Positions 38,196 to 47,398 of a stretch of DNA of 64,000 nt are shown here, in pieces. The position numbers were made by a program, and so were the translations under genes. The notes beneath the pieces were generated by a model. It saw only the letters and a program-made list of their open reading frames with translations, ran no database searches and was not told where the DNA came from. The DNA is from Psychromonas sp. psych-6C06 (lineage in GTDB: Bacteria > Pseudomonadota > Gammaproteobacteria > Enterobacterales > Psychromonadaceae): assembly GCF_002835465.1 (NCBI RefSeq), contig NZ_PIZM01000007.1, positions 62,001 through 126,000 on the forward strand, written 5' to 3'. How positions within the stretch are numbered: position 1 is the stretch's first letter; every line of letters begins with the position of its first letter.

Positions 38196-39725
38196 ATGCG
38201 TCTCTCTTCCCTACTACTTACAGCGCCACTTTTTCTGATTGCATGTTCATCGACACCGCCACCTGCCCCAGTCGTTGAAGAAAAACCCGCTCCCGTTATT
38301 AAACGAGACTTTGCCAAAATATTAGAGGGTAATTTTCGTGGACAATTTAGCTTCGGTGATGGTAAAGGTTACTTTAAAGCTTGTGATGCTAACAAAGAGT
38401 TTTCAGTGAATGCCAATTTTGCGCTTCGCAATATTTATGAGCAGATAGCTTCTTCTCCATATACGCCTGTTTATATTGAATTTGCTGGCGAAATTACCTT
38501 TAGTAAAGACTCAGAGAAAGAGATTGATTCAGTCATGCGTATTGATCGCGTTCATCATATGGCATTAGCAAAAGCTTCTTTACAGTGTGCTAAACCTATC
38601 GATACTTTCCTTTTTAAAGCCAATGGAGATGATCCTTATTGGCGTATTAATATCGATAAAGAGCAACTATTCTTCTCTACAAAAGCCAGTAATCAAGCCT
38701 ATGAAGTTAAGGACTCTAATTTTAGAACGACTCAAATAAACCATGTTTTTACTACCAATAAAAAAGGTCAAAAGTTAAAATTAACCATCCAACCAGGCCA
38801 CTGTTATGATTTAAAAAATAAAGAGTACTGGGGTTATACAACGGCAGTTAGCAGTGTATGGGGTGAATTTAGCGGTTGTGGGGAGCCTGGGTGGCCTATT
38901 GTTGATCAAGTTTTTACTGGTTACTACTTAAGTAAAAGTAACAATACCACCACAAACTTAACACTTAATGCCAACTACACTGTGGAATACAAAGAAAAAA
39001 CGCTTGATGGTGAAATTCTAAAAACAGGCTTTTGGAAAACTAACTCACCTAATCGTGCCGTTGTCATGTTAACTAAAGAGGGCGAAAAGAACATTCGTCA
39101 AGAGTTAGTATTCCACCGTGAAGGACTCGCGCTAAGTACAACTGAAATAAATGATGCGAATATCATCAAACCAATCCTTGGTGAACCACTTAGCTTTAAC
39201 AAAATGAATGCAAAAGAGGGTGTTGAAACGATTAAGGTAAATCGCATCAATCGCGAGTTTATTGCTGAAGATATTAACCCAGCATCAGAGGTTGATATTG
39301 AAATTCAAAAGGCAGTCAACGACTACTTTAAAATTCACCGCACAGACCCTAAAGACACTAAATTTAGCGCAGTCAAATACGATCTAAATGGTGACGGGCG
39401 TGATGAAGCAATCGTCTTGCTTGACTGGTGTTCAGAGGCAAATGGTTGCGAGATGCTTATTTTTGAGGGGCGTAAACAAGGCTATCGTTTCTCTAGTCGT
39501 ATTTCTCGTATTCATGCTCCCGTTATTGTGTCTAAAACGCAACATTACCTCTGGCAAAGTTTGCTTATTGAAAAGCAAGCAGGATGGTCTGTGTTGAAGT
39601 TTGATGGACTCAGTTACCCTATTCATACACGAGATCTAAATGTCATTAATAAAGATGATTACTCAACCGGCATTTCGTTGTTTAGTAATGGTAAACCAAC
39701 ACAATGGTTCCCAATTAAAATGTAA
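38196..39725 (+). CDS. Large lipoprotein with COG3650-like and NlpE-like parts
   Basis: 509 residues from the ATG at 38196, which has AAAGG upstream and a clean type II signal peptide (MRLSSLLLTAPLFLIACSS). An in-frame ATG at 38139 would bury the signal. After a Pro-rich spacer come a part ending NGDDPYWRINI, resembling the COG3650 pattern, and a beta-rich domain (GYYLSKSNNTTTNLTL, GFWKT) like the NlpE N-terminal domain. The C-terminal part has an EF-hand-like DLNGDGRDEAIVLL. It is probably outer-membrane anchored. Its role is unknown; NlpE-type proteins sense envelope or surface stress. Confidence 0.75.
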   Translation: MRLSSLLLTAPLFLIACSSTPPPAPVVEEKPAPVIKRDFAKILEGNFRGQFSFGDGKGYFKACDANKEFSVNANFALRNIYEQIASSPYTPVYIEFAGEITFSKDSEKEIDSVMRIDRVHHMALAKASLQCAKPIDTFLFKANGDDPYWRINIDKEQLFFSTKASNQAYEVKDSNFRTTQINHVFTTNKKGQKLKLTIQPGHCYDLKNKEYWGYTTAVSSVWGEFSGCGEPGWPIVDQVFTGYYLSKSNNTTTNLTLNANYTVEYKEKTLDGEILKTGFWKTNSPNRAVVMLTKEGEKNIRQELVFHREGLALSTTEINDANIIKPILGEPLSFNKMNAKEGVETIKVNRINREFIAEDINPASEVDIEIQKAVNDYFKIHRTDPKDTKFSAVKYDLNGDGRDEAIVLLDWCSEANGCEMLIFEGRKQGYRFSSRISRIHAPVIVSKTQHYLWQSLLIEKQAGWSVLKFDGLSYPIHTRDLNVINKDDYSTGISLFSNGKPTQWFPIKM

Positions 39726-39742
39726 TGTTTTAGATAATCAAC

Positions 39743-39764
39743 AAAAAGGGCGAAAGCCCTTTTT
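39743..39764 (+). terminator. Intrinsic terminator after the large lipoprotein
   Basis: A 9-base stem (AAAAAGGGC / GCCCTTTTT) with a GAAA loop is followed by more T. It lies 18 bases after the stop codon. Confidence 0.92.
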
Positions 39765-40106
39765 TTGTGCTTACTTCACCTTAGATTAAGACAAAATTTG
39801 ACCTAAAAAATTGTTCCCTTTACTAAAATTTCAACGAAGAGATAAGTTGTTTTAACCAGTAAATAGATTAGCTCTTTACTCCGTTTAGGATAATACCTTA
39901 CTGACTAAATGAGCACTCACAACAAACAAATACTTAAGATTTCCATTCAAACAATATTTTAACAACCTTCACCAAAATGCAGCATAATACTACTCGCCTC
40001 ACATTCACCTACTAAAAATGGGACAAATTTTCAATAACGCAGTACTATCAAAATAGGCTCTAGCACGGATTTAGCTTTGCCATACTTTTAATATGGAAGT
40101 GATCAT
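39765..40106. other. AT-rich non-coding stretch
   Basis: About 340 bases after the terminator, very AT-rich, with no convincing frame, hairpin or promoter. The only useful element is GGAAGTG shortly before the ATG at 40107. Confidence 0.5.
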
Positions 40107-41027
40107 ATGTTTAACAGCAGAACAAACAGCTCTCTTTTTTTCCTACTCATCCTTCTGTTTAATCAGCAAGTTTACGCGGTAACTAAAATAACCGTTTGGG
40201 AACACACCGTTAACGACCCGACTGAAATCATCATGGATACCCTCCATAGAGCACTTGAAGTCACCAAACCTGAATATGGTGAATATGAATTAATCACCTC
40301 TTTAAAAATGGAGCAAGGACGAGCATTACGTGAACTTGCAAAAATTAAAAACTCGCATCTAGATTTAGCCCATTTCTCGCCTACAGTTGAGCGTGAAAAA
40401 GTCGCAATTGCGATTAGAATTCCGCTTATTCAAGGTTTACTCGGTTACCGTTTATGCTTAATTAAGCAAGGAGAACAGACTAAGTTTTCGCAAATTCAGA
40501 ATAAAAATGAGTGGTTGAATAGCAAACTCATTATCGGGCAACACCAAGATTGGCCCGACACTCAAGTATTAAAAAATAATGGCTTAAGCGTTAAAACTAC
40601 ACATCGCTATGAGCTACTCTTTCAACAACTTGCTAAACAACGCTTTGATTGTCTTGCTCGTGGCGCGAATGAGATTTACTACGAACATCACGCTCACCCT
40701 AATTTGGGATTAGCAATTGAAAATAACATTGTATTACATTACCCTTTTCCGCTATTTTTCTTTGTTAATCGCAATAACGCGACACTTGCAAAACGCTTAG
40801 AGCTTGGTTTATCACGTTTAGTTGAAAGCGGTACTTCAGAAAAATTATTTGAATATTATTATCAAACACAGCTAGAAACATTAAACCTTAAAAATCGCCA
40901 TATTATTCATTTAAACAATACCATGCTGTCCCCCAAAACAGTGCAAGCGATCAAACAATCTAACCAACGCTTTATTGATAACTACCTCAGCCAACAGCAA
41001 GAAAATGAGAGCCAGAGTGCACCTTAA
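40107..41027 (+). CDS. Second orphan periplasmic solute-binding protein
   Basis: 306 residues with a signal peptide (about 1-25, ending QQVYA). The body has the two-lobe pattern of extracellular binding proteins (TKITVWEHTVNDP; KLIIGQHQDWPDT; EKLFEYYYQTQLE). No transporter or receptor gene is adjacent. By eye it is not a duplicate of the binding protein at 30514-31293. The ligand is unknown. A small gene overlaps its end. Confidence 0.72.
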   Translation: MFNSRTNSSLFFLLILLFNQQVYAVTKITVWEHTVNDPTEIIMDTLHRALEVTKPEYGEYELITSLKMEQGRALRELAKIKNSHLDLAHFSPTVEREKVAIAIRIPLIQGLLGYRLCLIKQGEQTKFSQIQNKNEWLNSKLIIGQHQDWPDTQVLKNNGLSVKTTHRYELLFQQLAKQRFDCLARGANEIYYEHHAHPNLGLAIENNIVLHYPFPLFFFVNRNNATLAKRLELGLSRLVESGTSEKLFEYYYQTQLETLNLKNRHIIHLNNTMLSPKTVQAIKQSNQRFIDNYLSQQQENESQSAP

Positions 41028-41250
41028 TAATGAAAATAAAAGCAACGCTTTCCATATCAGTAGGCTGACAACAAACCAAGGAACTTTTCAAATAACGGGG
41101 CAGAATAACCGTGTTAGTTTCAACATTAAGCGTTTATTGATGATGGGAACTGATGGTTGGGTTGAACTAGATTTAGACAAACAGAAAGTACAACAATTAA
41201 TCCTATTGATAAGTGAAAACATTACAAATCACCTAGGGGATGTGGCTTAG
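41005..41250 (+). CDS. Small unknown protein overlapping the binding-protein gene
   Basis: 81 residues from ATG 41005, in a different frame and overlapping the preceding gene by 23 bases. Composition is normal for a real protein: mixed charge, two beta-like segments (TFQITGQNNRVSFNIKR; WVELDLDKQKV) and an amphipathic C-terminus. The ribosome site is poor. A GTG at 41017 is another possible start. No family recognised. Confidence 0.5.
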   Translation: MRARVHLNNENKSNAFHISRLTTNQGTFQITGQNNRVSFNIKRLLMMGTDGWVELDLDKQKVQQLILLISENITNHLGDVA

Positions 41251-41412
41251 TCATTCTAAGCGAATTTCGACTAACAGACAGCAAAACGTCTTTTAGTTTT
41301 GTCTTGCGTACTGTTTGACGTAGTCAAATAGAGCAAGGGCAAAGCGTGTTGTGTTGGACCCGAAGGGCAACATTTGTTGCAAAAATAAACTCGAAAGATC
41401 AACAGGTCTGTA

Positions 41413-41450
41413 TAAAACAGCGCGACTAATTGACTCATCACGCTGTTTTA
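41413..41450. terminator. Hairpin between convergent small gene and adhesin operon
   Basis: TAAAACAGCG (41413-41422) pairs exactly with CGCTGTTTTA (41441-41450) across an 18-base centre. It lies 26 bases after the end of the minus-strand adhesin-secretion operon and could end that transcript or the opposite one. There is no long T-run. Confidence 0.5.
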
Positions 41451-41475
41451 TCAAACTAAGTACAACTTAAATGGA

Positions 41476-42036
41476 TTATTTATAACCCCCTTCAAACTGC
41501 GCATCGCGTAACCCCAGCGCCACTAAATTTTGTTGCTGTACAGCTTCTGGTAACACCATTAAATTACGTTTGCTAAACCAAGCTTGTAACGTTTGGGTAA
41601 AGTGTAAACCTAACGCCTCTTTCTTCTCTTTATCCATGTTTGCCGTCAAGTATAGATACAATAATTTATCACCACTTCTTCCAGAGAAGACTTCTGCTTG
41701 TTGTGCTAAGGTTGCCTCTTTTAGGTCAGAAAATGCACCTAGCGTTAACACAATCGGTAAGCTCTGATGACGTTGTTTATAATCAGCCATCTGTTCATCA
41801 GTCCACTCGCTTTGCGATATAAGTAACTGCGTTTCACCGCTGTTCATTAACTCAAAGCTACCGGCAATAATTTCAAAAGGATAGTTTTCTAAGTTAGGTA
41901 CTTCATCAAACTCAACATCGCTGTTGCTGGCGATAGTAATTGTAGGTATTTCTTCAACTGGCTCTGCAAATGCCATGGTGATATAGGCTGGTAGAAAAGC
42001 GAATATAGCTAATAGCATTACTGTTTTTTTCATCAT
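41476..42036 (-). CDS. Cys-free exported protein ending the adhesin operon, unknown
   Basis: 186 residues from the ATG at 42036, which has GGAAGAG and overlaps the stop of the OmpA-like gene (TAATG). The N-terminus (MMKKTVMLLAIFAFLPAYIT) is a signal peptide. The mature part contains no cysteine, so it cannot be the Cys-His-Asp protease LapG, whose gene often occupies this position in Lap/Bpf loci. Motifs visible: IAGSFELMNSGETQLLISQ and DKLLYLYLTANMDKEKK. Probably periplasmic. No function can be given; position suggests a role with the adhesin or its secretion. Confidence 0.75.
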   Translation of the reverse strand: MMKKTVMLLAIFAFLPAYITMAFAEPVEEIPTITIASNSDVEFDEVPNLENYPFEIIAGSFELMNSGETQLLISQSEWTDEQMADYKQRHQSLPIVLTLGAFSDLKEATLAQQAEVFSGRSGDKLLYLYLTANMDKEKKEALGLHFTQTLQAWFSKRNLMVLPEAVQQQNLVALGLRDAQFEGGYK

Positions 42037-42620
42037 TATTTCTCTTCCGTTGTATAGATATTCCACTCTTTAGTCAGCACATTTTTAGGGTCTACAAATA
42101 CTGCAATAGTACGACGCTGACGACTTTTAAGGTGCGCGGTAAAAGGGGTTGGCTGATCAAATATTTGTAGTTCTATACGTTTCTCATCGATCCCCCTATT
42201 CACTAAATATTGCTTCACTGTATGATTACGGCGTTTTGCTAATGCTTCGTTATATACCAATGAGCCCTCACCACTAGTATCTCCGATCAAAATCAAACTG
42301 ACATCCTCACTTTCATTTAAGCGTGCAAGTGCTTTTTGTAATGCTGGTAACTCCGACTCTCTAATGCCTGATTTATCAAATGCAAACTTAACTTCAAACC
42401 AGCTAATGTCTTCAAAAGGAGCCCAATAAGCACAACCACGATTATCCACTGCGACCAGCTCTGGCGTTTCACTACAAATGTCACGTTGGTTAATAATGCC
42501 ATCACCATCGTCATCGCGAAGGTCATCAAACTGATAACGATCAACTTGAAAATGGGTCGTCTCTACACAGGCAGTTAAGGGCAGTAATAGTGCCAAATAT
42601 AATAGTTTAATCTTGCTCAT
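42036..42620 (-). CDS. OmpA-like lipoprotein of the adhesin secretion operon
   Basis: 194 residues. A type II signal peptide ends LPLTAC. A calcium-type DDDGDGIINQRD motif and a disulfide-capable pair (DICSETP, RGCAYW) precede an OmpA C-terminal domain (KFAFDKSGIRE to RRTIAVFVD). The peptidoglycan-binding loop reads GDTSGEGSLVYNEALAKRR, so the usual second-position Asp of TD is Ser while the Arg is kept; binding may be altered. Its start overlaps the tolC-type gene. In Lap/Bpf loci an OmpA-like gene is often found here. Confidence 0.82.
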   Translation of the reverse strand: MSKIKLLYLALLLPLTACVETTHFQVDRYQFDDLRDDDGDGIINQRDICSETPELVAVDNRGCAYWAPFEDISWFEVKFAFDKSGIRESELPALQKALARLNESEDVSLILIGDTSGEGSLVYNEALAKRRNHTVKQYLVNRGIDEKRIELQIFDQPTPFTAHLKSRQRRTIAVFVDPKNVLTKEWNIYTTEEK

Positions 42621-43923
42621 TATTGATCACCTCTGTTTTCCATTGTTCTGGGTAAGCAAGTCGCATTGCATAACCTAATTGTCCTGTTGCATTTAATAAG
42701 CGGTAGCTCGCTAAACGTTGATTATAAAAGGTATCAATATAGCTTTTACGAGCTAAAAACAGTTCCACTTTTGCATCTAATACATCTAATAAGCTACGTC
42801 GATTAAGTTTAAACTGCTCAATATAACCGCTCTCCGCTTGCTTAGCTGCATCGACGTTCTGCTGTAACCATTCCAATTGTTGTTGCTGCATGCTCCATGA
42901 GTTCCATGCTAAACGCACGCCCTCTGAAACCTGTTGCTCAGTGCGCAGACGAATTGACCTAGCCTCCTCCTTTCGCCAAATAGCAGACTCTTTCTTAGAG
43001 ACAGTATTACCGCCACTAAAAATATCATAACTCATGGTGAGCATTATACGTGCGTCACTATCTCGGCCTTCAAAGCCTCCCATGTCATCATTATAATTAG
43101 CATGCAATTCGAGGTTTACTTCGGGGTAAAAGCTACTCGATTCACGGGTAATTTCATGATTAGCAGCTTCCAAATCCGCTAAAGCGATACGAATTTCAGG
43201 GTTGTTTTTAATCGCATTTTGTACTGCCATATCTTCATCGACGGGCAACAAAAGGCTATCCACTTTAGGCTCAATTAAGCCTTCAGGACGAACGCCAACA
43301 AGGCGAAGATATTCGACACGCTTATCCATTAAATTATTATTCGCCACGATCAAAGACGACTTAGCCGTCGCAACACGTGAACGAATTTGTGCTAAATCAG
43401 ATTTACTGCTTAATCCCTGTGATTGACGTACTTCAATATCAGCGAGAACGCGCTCATGGTCTTGCACGTTACGCTCAGTCAACTCGATAAACTGCTGTGC
43501 TTTAAGCAACTCTAAATAAACACGTGCAACATCTAAGGCTAAGTTTTCAGCATCACTAAGCAAACCTAATCGTTCCGATTCTGCTTCAAAGGCTAAACGG
43601 TCCTCTTCGGAGACATCCTCAAAACCATTAAATAGGTTTTGTGTTACTTTTACGCCGATCTCTTTACGCGTTAGTTGTTCATCAATTTTTTGGCCACTGT
43701 TATATTGAGTATCTTCATAACCGATGCCACCATGTAAATTTACCTGAGGGTAATAGTTACTGCCGGCAGCATCCATATCTCGAACGTAGGACTCATACTT
43801 CGCATATTGCTGTTTAATCAGAGGGTTATTGTCAATGGCATGTGCTATTGACTCCTCAAGCGTGATGGCTAACGCTGGCTGAACTAGCATCAAGCATGCT
43901 AATGGAATAAATTTTCGCGACAT
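42607..43923 (-). CDS. TolC-family outer membrane protein of type I secretion
   Basis: 438 residues from the ATG at 43923 (AAGGAAAAG upstream; the ATG at 43941 has no such site). The signal peptide is MSRKFIPLACLMLVQPALA. Repeated coiled-coil segments and paired strands match the TolC/LapE/AggA architecture (ESIAHAIDNNPLIKQQYAKYES; TVSKKESAIW). It forms the outer-membrane channel with the HlyD-type and ABC proteins of this operon. It overlaps the OmpA-like gene by 14 bases. Confidence 0.9.
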   Translation of the reverse strand: MSRKFIPLACLMLVQPALAITLEESIAHAIDNNPLIKQQYAKYESYVRDMDAAGSNYYPQVNLHGGIGYEDTQYNSGQKIDEQLTRKEIGVKVTQNLFNGFEDVSEEDRLAFEAESERLGLLSDAENLALDVARVYLELLKAQQFIELTERNVQDHERVLADIEVRQSQGLSSKSDLAQIRSRVATAKSSLIVANNNLMDKRVEYLRLVGVRPEGLIEPKVDSLLLPVDEDMAVQNAIKNNPEIRIALADLEAANHEITRESSSFYPEVNLELHANYNDDMGGFEGRDSDARIMLTMSYDIFSGGNTVSKKESAIWRKEEARSIRLRTEQQVSEGVRLAWNSWSMQQQQLEWLQQNVDAAKQAESGYIEQFKLNRRSLLDVLDAKVELFLARKSYIDTFYNQRLASYRLLNATGQLGYAMRLAYPEQWKTEVINNEQD

Positions 43924-43943
43924 TACTTTTCCTTGTTTCATAT

Positions 43944-45260
43944 TTATGGTTCTCTCAACGCATTAGCACGCGCACGCAAGAGAGGTTTTAACCAGTAGTT
44001 TAAAACCGATTTTTTACCGGTTTTAATATCAACACTGGCTTGCATGCCAGGGATGATTTCAAAACTAGTTTGAGTTTGCTGTGTCTCAATGTTGACTTGG
44101 TAGTAGGTTCCCCCCTCCTCATCTTGCAGGGCATCTGCACTTATATAGGTAACTACCCCTTTTTCTCCACCATAGATAACGAAATCATAGGCGGTAAATT
44201 TCACCATTGCTTCTAAGCCCATTGATAAATAAGCGATATCTTTGGGTTGAATACGTGTTTCAATAATCATTTTTTCGCTGTCAGGCACAACCTCCATGAT
44301 CGACTCTCCCGGCTTGATAACACCACCAAGGGTACGCCGTGCAATATCTTTAACTCGCCCCTGTAACGGGGAATAAAGCGCGGCACGTTGCAAACGATCC
44401 GCTAAGGCAGGCTGACTCTCATTGAGTTGTGCTAACTGGTTGCGTGCATCAGTAAGCTGAGTACGAATTTTAGCGCGAAAGTCACGGGCTAAGTTAACCG
44501 TATCAGTGATCGCCCCTTGATAGGCGGCCTGCAAGCGTTTTTCATTTAAGCGGGAACTGCTTAGCTCACCCTGCATACGAATCTGTTCACGCTTTAACTG
44601 CAACAACTCAATTTCTGAAACAGCCCCTTTTTGAACACTTATCTCCGTTAAACGTATCTCCTGTTGCGATAACTTAACGCTCTCAGATAAAGTGCGAGAA
44701 CGACTTTTAGCTTCATTAAATGCTTGAATAGCTTGCTCTATCTCTTGCTTTTCCAAAGTTAATAAAGAGCGTAACTGACTCAGCCTTTCATGATAATTTT
44801 CAATAATAGTTTGCGCACGTTTTTCAGAAAAAGCACCACTATCAACTTCGACATCAATAATTTTTACACGCTCTCGCCAATCTTTATGGTCAGCATCAAT
44901 TTGAATACTTTGTAATTCGGCTTGTGAGCGCACAATCAACATCTTTAACGCATCGCTTTGTTGTACCCCCTCCTGCCAAGCTGCTTTAGAGTAAGTATTA
45001 TCAAGCGTTGCAAGCAATTGCCCTTTCTCAACAAGGTCGCCAGAGCGAACATGTAATTCCGTCAATATGCCGCCTTCCAAGCTTTGAATTTGTTGAACTG
45101 CACTCGCAGGTACAACCCGTCCTTCACCAATAATAACTTCATCAAGTTCCGCCCAATGCGCCCAAAAAATTACGGTGCAGAGCAAAGCAACACTGATCCA
45201 AACAACACGCCTTGAGCGACGCGCTTTTACCTGCTGTTGCCAAAATAGAGAGGTACTCAT
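43944..45260 (-). CDS. lapC: Type I secretion membrane-fusion protein (HlyD/LapC)
   Basis: 438 residues. One N-terminal membrane helix (VWISVALLCTVIFWAHWAEL), then the lipoyl-like half motif (GRVVPASAVQQIQSLEGG), a long coiled coil (about 100-290) and the C-terminal barrel (YVEL-type segments around RTLGGVIKPGESIMEVVP). It joins the ABC transporter to the TolC-type channel. It overlaps the ABC gene by 4 bases and ends 3 bases from the ORF of the TolC-type gene. Confidence 0.92.
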   Translation of the reverse strand: MSTSLFWQQQVKARRSRRVVWISVALLCTVIFWAHWAELDEVIIGEGRVVPASAVQQIQSLEGGILTELHVRSGDLVEKGQLLATLDNTYSKAAWQEGVQQSDALKMLIVRSQAELQSIQIDADHKDWRERVKIIDVEVDSGAFSEKRAQTIIENYHERLSQLRSLLTLEKQEIEQAIQAFNEAKSRSRTLSESVKLSQQEIRLTEISVQKGAVSEIELLQLKREQIRMQGELSSSRLNEKRLQAAYQGAITDTVNLARDFRAKIRTQLTDARNQLAQLNESQPALADRLQRAALYSPLQGRVKDIARRTLGGVIKPGESIMEVVPDSEKMIIETRIQPKDIAYLSMGLEAMVKFTAYDFVIYGGEKGVVTYISADALQDEEGGTYYQVNIETQQTQTSFEIIPGMQASVDIKTGKKSVLNYWLKPLLRARANALREP

Positions 45261-47398
45261 GATTCTCTCCGTGTGACGTTAACCGACTTAATACGTGATC
45301 GGTTTATAGTTTGTGGTGTTTTTTGCGCTGTGGGTAAAATAGTCTCTCGTGGGCCGTCACTAATAATACGCCCCTTATCCATGACAATAATACGCGAGCA
45401 TAAAGCAATCATCGAAGGTTTATGACTAACCATGATATATCCCACCTCTTTAGGTAGCTGTTTTAGCCCCTCAATAACATCATTTTCAGTCTGCTGATCC
45501 ATTGCACTACTTGGCTCATCAAGTAGCAAAAGATTTACATCACGTAACAAAGCACGCGCTAAAGCAACCGCTTGTCGTTGCCCGCCAGAAAGATAACGGC
45601 CAGACTCGCCGACAGGGCTTTCTAAACCTGCGCTAAAACGACTCGCTAGACGCGCGACACCTGAATGCTGAAGCACTTGTGATAGTTTATCCTGTTGAAT
45701 ATCGGTATTACCTGCACAAATATTTTCTAATACAGATCCAAAAAAGAGATTCGGCTGTTGCGATACCCACCCTGTATGTTCTCGAATAACACTCGCAGGC
45801 CATAGTTTGCTGTCGATATTGTCGTAATTCAGCGCGCCCGAAATAGGAGATAGTTGATTAGCAAGCAATGCTAATAAAGAGGATTTACCAGCACCGGCTG
45901 CACCAACAATCGCGACGCGTTCACCAGGTTTTATATGCAAGTTGATGTCGATAAGCACCTGCATCTCTTGATCAGGATAGCTAAAATTAACCCCATCGAG
46001 TTTTATATCTCCCTTAAAGCTTTGGTTTTCAACAATTTGACTATCGCTATTTTCTTGCTCAAGTACCATCACACTTTCTAAGCCTTGAATTGACGAGCGT
46101 GCTTGCTGATACCGCAGTAATAACCCTGAGACCTGATTAATTGCCCCCGCACTTCGCCCACTCAACATCACCATCGCAATTAGTCCGCCCATGCTTAAAT
46201 TACCCGCACTAATTTGGTAAACCCCGGTAATAATTAAACCGATAGTGACCAGTTGTTGACTACTAGTTACCAAATGGCTAACCACATTGGAGATGTTTTT
46301 CGCATTGATGTTCCAGTCAGCAAGAGCTGCCACGGTTTGTTCCCAACGTCGTTGAGCGGCACCTTCACCGTTGATCTGCTTTATTTCAACTAAGGTATTT
46401 AGGTTCTCAATTAATATCGCTTGGCGTTGCGTAGATAACTTGCCCGTTTCTTCTAAGGCATTTTTTATTTTTGGTTGCACCACTAAACTCACGACAATAA
46501 TCAGTAACATCACCGCAATCGGAATATAAACCATGAAACCGCCTAACCACGCCATTAACCCTAGAAAGAGCAACGTAAAAGGAAGGTCTACTAAAGTCAC
46601 AATCGTGGCTGAGGTTAAAAATTCACGCACACTATCAAACTCTTGAATCTGTTTACTAAATGCGCCAATCGACTGCGGTCGTTGACTTAATTTCATGCCC
46701 AGCGTTTTAGCAAACAGCTGTGATGATAGAGACAGATCAACCTGACGCCCTGCCATGTGCGTTAAATGAGCGCGTGATTGTTTTAGTATCCAATCAAAAA
46801 GCACCGCAATGAATGCGCCTGTTGCCAATACCCATAAAGAATCAAAGGCAGCATTAGGCACAACACGATCATATACATTCATGGTAAACAGTGGGATCAC
46901 GACAGCGAGCAGGTTAATCAAAAAAGAAGCAATAAACAGATCTCGATACCAAGGACTTACCTGTTTTAAGGCTTGTTTGAACCAATGCGTCTGATGACTC
47001 GGTTGAAATTCCTCGGCACGGCTATCAACGACATTATCGACACTAATTCGCCATGCCTGTTTTGAGTTATCCTGTAATGAAGCAAGTGGCATTATCGATT
47101 GTGTCGACTCATTATCAGCAGAAAAAAAGTGTACCGTTGCCTGCTGTTTTTCCAATGCGGTGATCACTGCAGTTTGCCCGTCAATTAAAAGCAAAATGGG
47201 CAGGTTATCCGCACAAAACTGCTTACTGTTGATCTCATCACAGAGTAAACCTGCATTAGCTAAAACACGGGGTAACAGGTGATTCTCAATTCTGCCATTT
47301 TCGAGTGGCAAACCAGAAAGCAGTTTGGTTTTATGGCAACGTTTAGCAAACTGCTTTGCTAAAAAAAGCACCGCAGCTAAATTAGTATCGTTATTCAT
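45257..47398 (-). CDS. lapB: Type I secretion ABC transporter (LapB-type)
   Basis: 713 residues. N-terminal C39-like domain (about 1-130) without the catalytic Cys context, as usual for adhesin exporters. The membrane domain spans about 150-445 with six helices. The ATPase has Walker A AIVGAAGAGKSSLLALL (about 500), signature LSGGQRQAVALARAL and LLLLDEPSSAMD. It exports the adhesin by its C-terminal signal. The ATG overlaps the adhesin stop by a single base, showing translational coupling. Confidence 0.94.
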   Translation of the reverse strand: MNNDTNLAAVLFLAKQFAKRCHKTKLLSGLPLENGRIENHLLPRVLANAGLLCDEINSKQFCADNLPILLLIDGQTAVITALEKQQATVHFFSADNESTQSIMPLASLQDNSKQAWRISVDNVVDSRAEEFQPSHQTHWFKQALKQVSPWYRDLFIASFLINLLAVVIPLFTMNVYDRVVPNAAFDSLWVLATGAFIAVLFDWILKQSRAHLTHMAGRQVDLSLSSQLFAKTLGMKLSQRPQSIGAFSKQIQEFDSVREFLTSATIVTLVDLPFTLLFLGLMAWLGGFMVYIPIAVMLLIIVVSLVVQPKIKNALEETGKLSTQRQAILIENLNTLVEIKQINGEGAAQRRWEQTVAALADWNINAKNISNVVSHLVTSSQQLVTIGLIITGVYQISAGNLSMGGLIAMVMLSGRSAGAINQVSGLLLRYQQARSSIQGLESVMVLEQENSDSQIVENQSFKGDIKLDGVNFSYPDQEMQVLIDINLHIKPGERVAIVGAAGAGKSSLLALLANQLSPISGALNYDNIDSKLWPASVIREHTGWVSQQPNLFFGSVLENICAGNTDIQQDKLSQVLQHSGVARLASRFSAGLESPVGESGRYLSGGQRQAVALARALLRDVNLLLLDEPSSAMDQQTENDVIEGLKQLPKEVGYIMVSHKPSMIALCSRIIVMDKGRIISDGPRETILPTAQKTPQTINRSRIKSVNVTRRES

